From: Zhengitettix transpicula
Taxonomy: Eukaryota > Arthropoda > Insecta > Orthoptera > Tetrigidae
Direction: 5' to 3'
DNA length: 64,000 nucleotides
Assembly: GCA_037074705.1 (NCBI GenBank)
Contig: CM073590.1
Span: forward strand, 235,712,101 to 235,776,100
In this document: positions 59,138 to 64,000 of the stretch, piece by piece
Numbering within the stretch: position 1 is the stretch's first letter
Layout of the letters: each line of letters begins with the position of its first letter
The notes under the pieces: model-generated
What the model was told of the DNA's origin: nothing
Databases searched by the model: none
Seen by the model: the letters and a program-made list of their open reading frames with translations, nothing else
Translations under genes and position numbers: made by a program

Positions 59138-59347
59138 AAAATAATAAGGAAAGTCGTCAAATACAGACGAAATAGTCTAGAGCGACGCAACAGCACCTCC
59201 AAAGCTTGTCAAATGACGAGTGCAGTTGTGTCACTCTAGGCTCTTCTTAGCACCTGAAGAAAGGACAAGGATCCCAGAAACGTTGTGTGGTATTTATGTT
59301 ATCACTTATTTTGTCTGCATTTGCCTATCTTTCTTATTATTATTTTG
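59138..59347. mobile_element. Foldback element, copy 4
   Basis: Left end CAAATACAGACGAAAT and right end TTTTGTCTGCATTTG; the left arm is shortened. Confidence 0.65.
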
Positions 59348-59614
59348 TTGATACCTAAAATACGATACTTCAACTACTATTATTACAATTGTAGGCTGAA
59401 CACAGGCTTGGCATGATTAATATTAACAAAACAATATATTTTAACACAAAAACTGTAACGAACAACAGCGTAAACACATCTAACAATTTCGGTGAAGTAG
59501 ACCGACGAAAAAATGGCGGTCAGTGTTGTTTGTTGCTGCCACCCAGAGCGCTGTAACGCTGATGTAGCCTCTCTATTATGTTCATATATCTCTTTGTGCA
59601 ATACCAAAATAAAA

Positions 59615-59880
59615 TAAAATTTGTCTCCAATACACTCTTTTACAAAATCTTTGTGAGTTTATAAATATTGTAATTGTTTGTAGTACTAGTTTGTTGTAAT
59701 AATTTGAGAAGCTGTTCATTTTTTGTTTACTTGAGTTTGTCTTTGTTTAATTTGTGTAATTAGTCCCTTTGTAAATACGCCCTCTTAATGATAAAGCTGA
59801 AGAAGGTACGGACACGTATCGAAACATCGTAACGCTGTAAATAAAAGATAAATTAATCAAATAAATAATTACCTTTCACA
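59615..59880 (+). repeat. Penelope-like/SINE 3' end repeat, copy 1
   Basis: Shares about 240 bp with 60625-60890, ending CTGAAGAAGGTACGGACACG...CGAAACATCG and an A-rich AAATAAA tail. Confidence 0.55.
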
Positions 59881-60147
59881 TGGGAAAAAAACATTAACGG
59901 GAAAAGTTTTTATTTAACATCTGTTTTTGAATTAATAAATCATTTACTGATTTTTAACAGACCCGTGTAGTAATTTATTCAGCAGATGAAGATAATTAAC
60001 GTAAAATCAGCTGCAGTTTACTAACATTTAATTATTTTCACAGTTTGAAAGCCAATAATATTACTTTTTTTATTAAATAAATTACGTGCTTCTTTATAAC
60101 AACGACAAAGATACTCTCTCACAGTCACTCCACAGATATATCTTTCC

Positions 60148-60569
60148 TAGGCACCTCGGCTGGTTTTGAGAGGTGTATGTTCCGGGGTCACAGACCTTGG
60201 GCATACGGTAAGAGTTGTTCGCTGTTCCCATTGGAACAGTCGGCCAGCTGCCTCCTAAACTGGTCGAGGCACGGAGAAGGGAATTCTGCGTCCCCACAGC
60301 AAACTCTTCGCCCGCTATCGGAAGGGCGTGGGACAAGTACCCAATGCCCGACCTACCTGATGAAGGTTTTTCTAGGCTTTTCTCTGCATTACTTTTAGGC
60401 GAATGCCGGGTAGGATCCTTAAACTATAGCCCGGGGACCCTAGTTAACCCTTGGCTACCTTCCCCTACCCTTCCGCATACCCCTTTTCAAATACCTTCCT
60501 ATGCTATTAAAGGGGAGTTGCCCAACGTGGATTACCCTCATGTAGCCTGTTGCCCTAAAAAAAAAATAC
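60148..60569 (+). repeat. SINE-like family A, copy 15
   Basis: From AGGCACCTCGGC to CCTGTTGCCCTA plus A run; the first 130 bp are missing. Confidence 0.85.
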
Positions 60570-60624
60570 TTTTACAGACAACAAATAACAAGAATAATGA
60601 GATATTATATAAACTTAATGCAAT

Positions 60625-60890
60625 ACAAAAATTAATTTAAATTTGTCTCCATTACACCATTGTTCAATAACTTTGTGAATTTATAAATATTGTAATTGTA
60701 GTAGTACTAGTTTGTTATAATAATTTGATAAGCTGTTCATTTTTTGTTTACTTGAGTTTGTCTCTGTTTACTTTGTGTAATTAGTCTATTTGTAAAATAC
60801 CTCCTCTTTACGGTAATACTGAAGAAGGTACGGACACGTATCGAAACATCGTGCCGCTATAAATAAAATAAATAAAGTGTCTGTAAAAGG
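60625..60890 (+). repeat. Penelope-like/SINE 3' end repeat, copy 2
   Basis: Second copy of the repeat at 59615-59880, same orientation, A-rich tail with AAATAAAATAAATAAA. A third partial match to its 5' flank is at 58385-58450. Confidence 0.55.
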
Positions 60891-61524
60891 TAATTAACAG
60901 ACTTTCTGACTCAGGGGGAAACTTGATTAGCTTCAGCCCTCCAAGATCGATATATTATTAAATTGAATCGACGAACAAGCGTATAGGGATTCAGAGAAGA
61001 CGAATCGGCAACACTCCATCTTCGTGAACAACTAACGAACGAGCTCTCGAAGTTATCCTGGAAGGGAAAGAGAGTCCACTCTGCATGTGGAAGAACAGAC
61101 TCTAATAGTAACCTTTTTCTCCTTCATTGTAACTTGATTCTAAGTAAAATTACTCAGTTCTTCAACATTACTACAATTGAACAATAAAAATATAAATACC
61201 GCTGACTTTTACTGTCTCAAGACGTGTCTGACGGTCACTCTTTAATTTAGTACATAGATTTTTATGGAGCACTTGTGTTTTCATTTTCTTGTGATGTTAA
61301 TTGAATACCGTGTGTAACCATTAACTCACCAGAGGAAAGTGCTGCAGGTAATATGAAAGATTGGAATATGGTTATTACTAAATAATGCAGCTACAAATTA
61401 AGTACAAATTTAAAGAGAATTTTTAAATGTAAATTTTATTTTTAAAACAAATGCTATGAAGCTGTATAAAACCCGTAAATCTGTCACAGGAAACACTTCA
61501 CTCAAATACTGTGGCTTTTGCACA

Positions 61525-61847
61525 GTCGACCAGCTGCCTCCTAAACTGGTCGAGGCACGGAGAAGGGAATGCTGCGTCCTCACAGAAAACTCCTCTTCCG
61601 CTATCGGAAGGGCGTGGGACAAGTACCCAATGCCCGACCTACCTGTTGTAAGGTTTTTTAGGGTTTGTCCTGCATTACTTTTAGGCGAATGCCGGGTAGG
61701 ATCCTTAAACTATAGCCCGGGATCCCTAGTTAACCCTTGGCTAACTTCCTCTACTCTTCCGCATCCCCCCTTTCAAATCCCTTCCTATGCTATTAAAAGG
61801 TATTTGCCACCATATGGATTACCTCAAGTAGTCTGTTACCCTAAAAT
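61525..61847 (+). repeat. SINE-like family A, copy 16 (5' truncated)
   Basis: From CAGTCGACCAGCTGCC to AGTCTGTTACCCTA. Confidence 0.8.
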
Positions 61848-62531
61848 AAAGTTGGAATATTTTTAATTTACTTACCTATTCAACAGTATTATTTAATTCG
61901 TTTCTGTTAATGTCTTGTATGCTTCAGATTTTAACTTTGGAAGGTCTGTCACCTCATTTCCTACTTTTCTTCAATTTACACAGAATTATGATTCTACCAA
62001 GAAGCTACACTTTGAGTTTCCACATAGAATTATTGTCGATGCCAAGAATAAGCTTTAGAATAGCCTTTTTTTTAAAAAAAAAAATAATTTCTCCACCTTT
62101 TCATTACCATGACCAAATTTTTCACATACTAAAATAACTTCCCTTCTCGAAATGCTTATCCTGTCGGAATCAGAACAAACTACCACCGTGTTCCATTACC
62201 ACAGACGCTTATTTAGCGTACATTTCTTTCAAATAAAATACAATACAGACCTCGATGCTTTATCCCACTGAAAACTAAGCTTTCGAAACATCTTTTACAT
62301 CCGCATAATCTTCAATAGTTCACAGATGATCGGAAATGTTGTAAACTCTCAAAAGAATATTCTATATAATTTATTTTTATTTTTCATCTGCATTTATTAC
62401 AATAAATGATAATTGACAAACGAATTATTTTCCTATTTTATATTTATTTAAAGATTCTGAACATTTGTAACTTATAGCACTACGATAATAAATACTATGT
62501 TACTAGTATCATTTGTGCAATCAGCTGATTA

Positions 62532-62537
62532 TTTATT
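62532..62537 (-). terminator. Candidate polyadenylation signal of gene D
   Basis: AATAAA on the minus strand about 63 nt after the stop; a second one lies at 62443-62448. Confidence 0.45.
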
Positions 62538-62599
62538 TAATTCAAAATGAATTATAAATTGGCGTTTAATACAGGTATTAAAACATTTCTTCCCTTCAT

Positions 62600-63723
62600 T
62601 TACTGCTTTGTTGGAACACAGCCGGAATCCCTAGGATGGTCGCAAACCTGCTTGGCCGCGTTAAACCACGTGCCAGCACCGCAAGGCATCTCGATGGGTT
62701 CTCCATGGTCGCAGCGGCAGTAGACATCACACCTGGTCCTGTGGGGGAGGTGGACCGTGTCGGAGAATTCGTCGTAAATGGGGCAGACTCCCACGGCGTC
62801 GCAGCCAGGTTTAGAAGGGACAACTGTGGTGGTGGAAGGAGGAGCGGCCGTGGGCTTGGTGGTGGAAGGAGGAGCGGCCGTGGGCTTGGTGGTTGCTGGT
62901 GGATTAGTAGGACCCTGACCTGTAACAAGCACGAACGTTAATAACGTTGGCGAGGTGAAGACTCGGAGGTTGTTCATGAGGTAGAGGTCACTCACCTTGG
63001 ACGCAGCCGGAAGCGGAGGGATGGTCGCAGACCTGAAGGGCGGCGTTGAACCAAGTTCCTGGAGCGCAGGGCATCTCTATGGGGACGCCATGGTCGCAGC
63101 GGCAGTAGACATCACACCTGGTCCTGTGGGGGAGGTGGACCGTGTCGGAGAATTGGTCGTAAATGGGGCAGGTTCCGATGGCGTCGCAGACGGATGGGGT
63201 TGTTGGAGGGCGGGTGGGCGTGGTGCGTGTGCCGGTGGTACGGCTGGGTGTTGGTGTGGTGCGTGTGCCGGTGGTACGGGTGGGCGTTGGTGTGGTGGAA
63301 GGTACGCCAGTGGTGGAAGGACTGGCGGTACTGGTGGGAGCGGGACACGTGCACGTGCAAGTGGGTGGCTCCGTTGTCGCGGCGGACGTAGGTCCACTAC
63401 CGGTGGCGCATCCGGCGTTTTGAGGCCAATCACAGACGTTGATTGAAGGGTTGAAGTGCAGGTCATCTGGGCAGGCGAACTTGACGGGGATGCCGTGAGC
63501 ACACTTGTAGAAGATTGTGCAGTCGCCGTCGTCGGCCATGTGGAAATCCTCTGGATTGGCTGGTGGACAGTCACCCACGGGGGTGCTGATCGCGAGTCCA
63601 GCCAGCAACAGGACGCAAGCGCTGATCTGTACCAAACCTGCAACAACACGGACAGACAACGTATCGCACTGACGATGACACTAAGTGATGAATCCGTCGA
63701 AGAAGACAACCCTCACCTTGCAT
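62600..63723 (-). CDS. Gene D: secreted three-domain chitin-binding (CBM14) protein, 3 coding exons
   Basis: Coding exons on the minus strand are 63723-63717 (ATGCAAG), 63637-62996 and 62919-62600, stop TAA. All introns are phase 1 with GT-AG ends. The product is 322 aa. Residues 1-20 are a signal peptide. Domain 1 (Cys26-Cys79) is ordinary CBM14; domains 2 and 3 (about 153-214 and 256-317) are the 8-Cys variant. Both variant domains have CDHP where paralogues have CDWP. The domain 1-2 linker has CTCTC followed by a Thr/Arg/Pro minisatellite (TPTPTRTTGTRT-type units); the domain 2-3 linker has KPTAAPPSTT repeats. It is the closest relative of gene A, lacking one of A's two duplicated terminal exons. 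The last exon ends in TKQ and has diverged in its C-terminal part. An in-frame upstream ATG at about 63768 lies at the expected transcription start and is disfavoured. Confidence 0.9.
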
Positions 63724-63791
63724 GATGAGACCGTTGGAGCAGCTTCTGAACAGAAAACTGTTTCTCATGCTGCATCCAGTCCGCCGCGAAG

Positions 63792-63799
63792 CTTTTATA
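63792..63799 (-). promoter_or_regulatory. TATA box of gene D
   Basis: TATAAAAG on the minus strand, 69 bp before the ATG, the same distance as in gene A. Confidence 0.75.
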
Positions 63800-63813
63800 G
63801 CAAGTCAGGCTTC

Positions 63814-63818
63814 TTATC
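63814..63818 (-). promoter_or_regulatory. GATA-type motif upstream of gene D
   Basis: GATAA on the minus strand, 14 bp upstream of the TATA box, matching the arrangement in gene A. Confidence 0.45.
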
Positions 63819-64000
63819 GGAACACTAATATCTGGGATTAAATTCCATATATTTTCATGGATAAACTACTTAATCTCTTGCGTCACTTTTGTCATCTGTC
63901 ATCTCAATATTATGCGTCACTGAACATCCTTTCAGAGGAATATTTACAAAACGGACCTGTTCATGTTGACCCGCTTACCGGAGTAACTTATTCGCAATCC

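Overview
This is a eukaryotic nuclear window, almost certainly from an arthropod. It is AT-rich and densely repetitive, has spliced genes with GT-AG introns, and carries chitin-binding secreted proteins and insect-type Helitrons, LINEs and SINE-like repeats. I could not fix the order or species. Only about 6% of the window is host coding sequence.

Six host genes can be supported. Four belong to one family of secreted chitin-binding (CBM14/peritrophin-A) proteins: gene A (3458 to 1915, minus, four domains), gene B (43490-44109, plus, two domains), gene C (56417-57015, plus, two domains) and gene D (63723 to 62600, minus, three domains). All four share a start exon with only 7 coding bases (ATGCAAR), a TATA-type promoter, a GATAA motif upstream, one ordinary 6-Cys CBM14 domain, a Pro/Thr linker with a CxCxC motif, and one to three CBM14 domains of an 8-Cys variant. 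A and D are close paralogues that differ by one duplicated exon. B and C are a separate pair made by a segmental duplication that includes the promoter. The other two genes are an intronless Gemin2 (SMN complex) gene at 13879-14580 and a three-exon UPF0193/EVG1 gene on the minus strand (24801 to 18139). The latter has a near-consensus RFX X-box 35 bp before its start codon.

The spacers are layered transposon debris. They contain about 16 copies of one roughly 500-600 bp A-tailed SINE-like family; Helitron-like elements (TC...CTAG ends) with internal 300-bp minisatellite units; long foldback elements whose arm motifs look Penelope-like; two related ~1-kb solo LTRs and one 205-bp LTR-like element; many LINE 3' ends and reverse-transcriptase scraps; one tRNA-Ala-derived SINE; and one decayed copy of a protein repeat that is common in arthropods. 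Several insertions can be ordered in time because one element interrupts another and leaves a target-site duplication.

Layout: 0-0.3 kb SINE-like copy; 1.8-3.5 kb gene A; 4-7 kb SINE-like copies; 8.4-10.5 kb Helitron with a solo LTR inside it; 11-12.2 kb LINE scraps; 13.9-15 kb Gemin2; 18.1-24.8 kb UPF0193 gene with repeats in its 5.8-kb intron; 25-31 kb repeats, LTRs and AT microsatellites; 33-38 kb Helitrons; 38-43 kb LINE graveyard with a foldback; 43.3-44.3 kb gene B; 44.7-54.3 kb nested LINE/SINE/Helitron; 54.6-55.7 kb LINE; 56.2-57.2 kb gene C; 57.4-62 kb SINE-like and Penelope-like repeats; 62.5-63.8 kb gene D.
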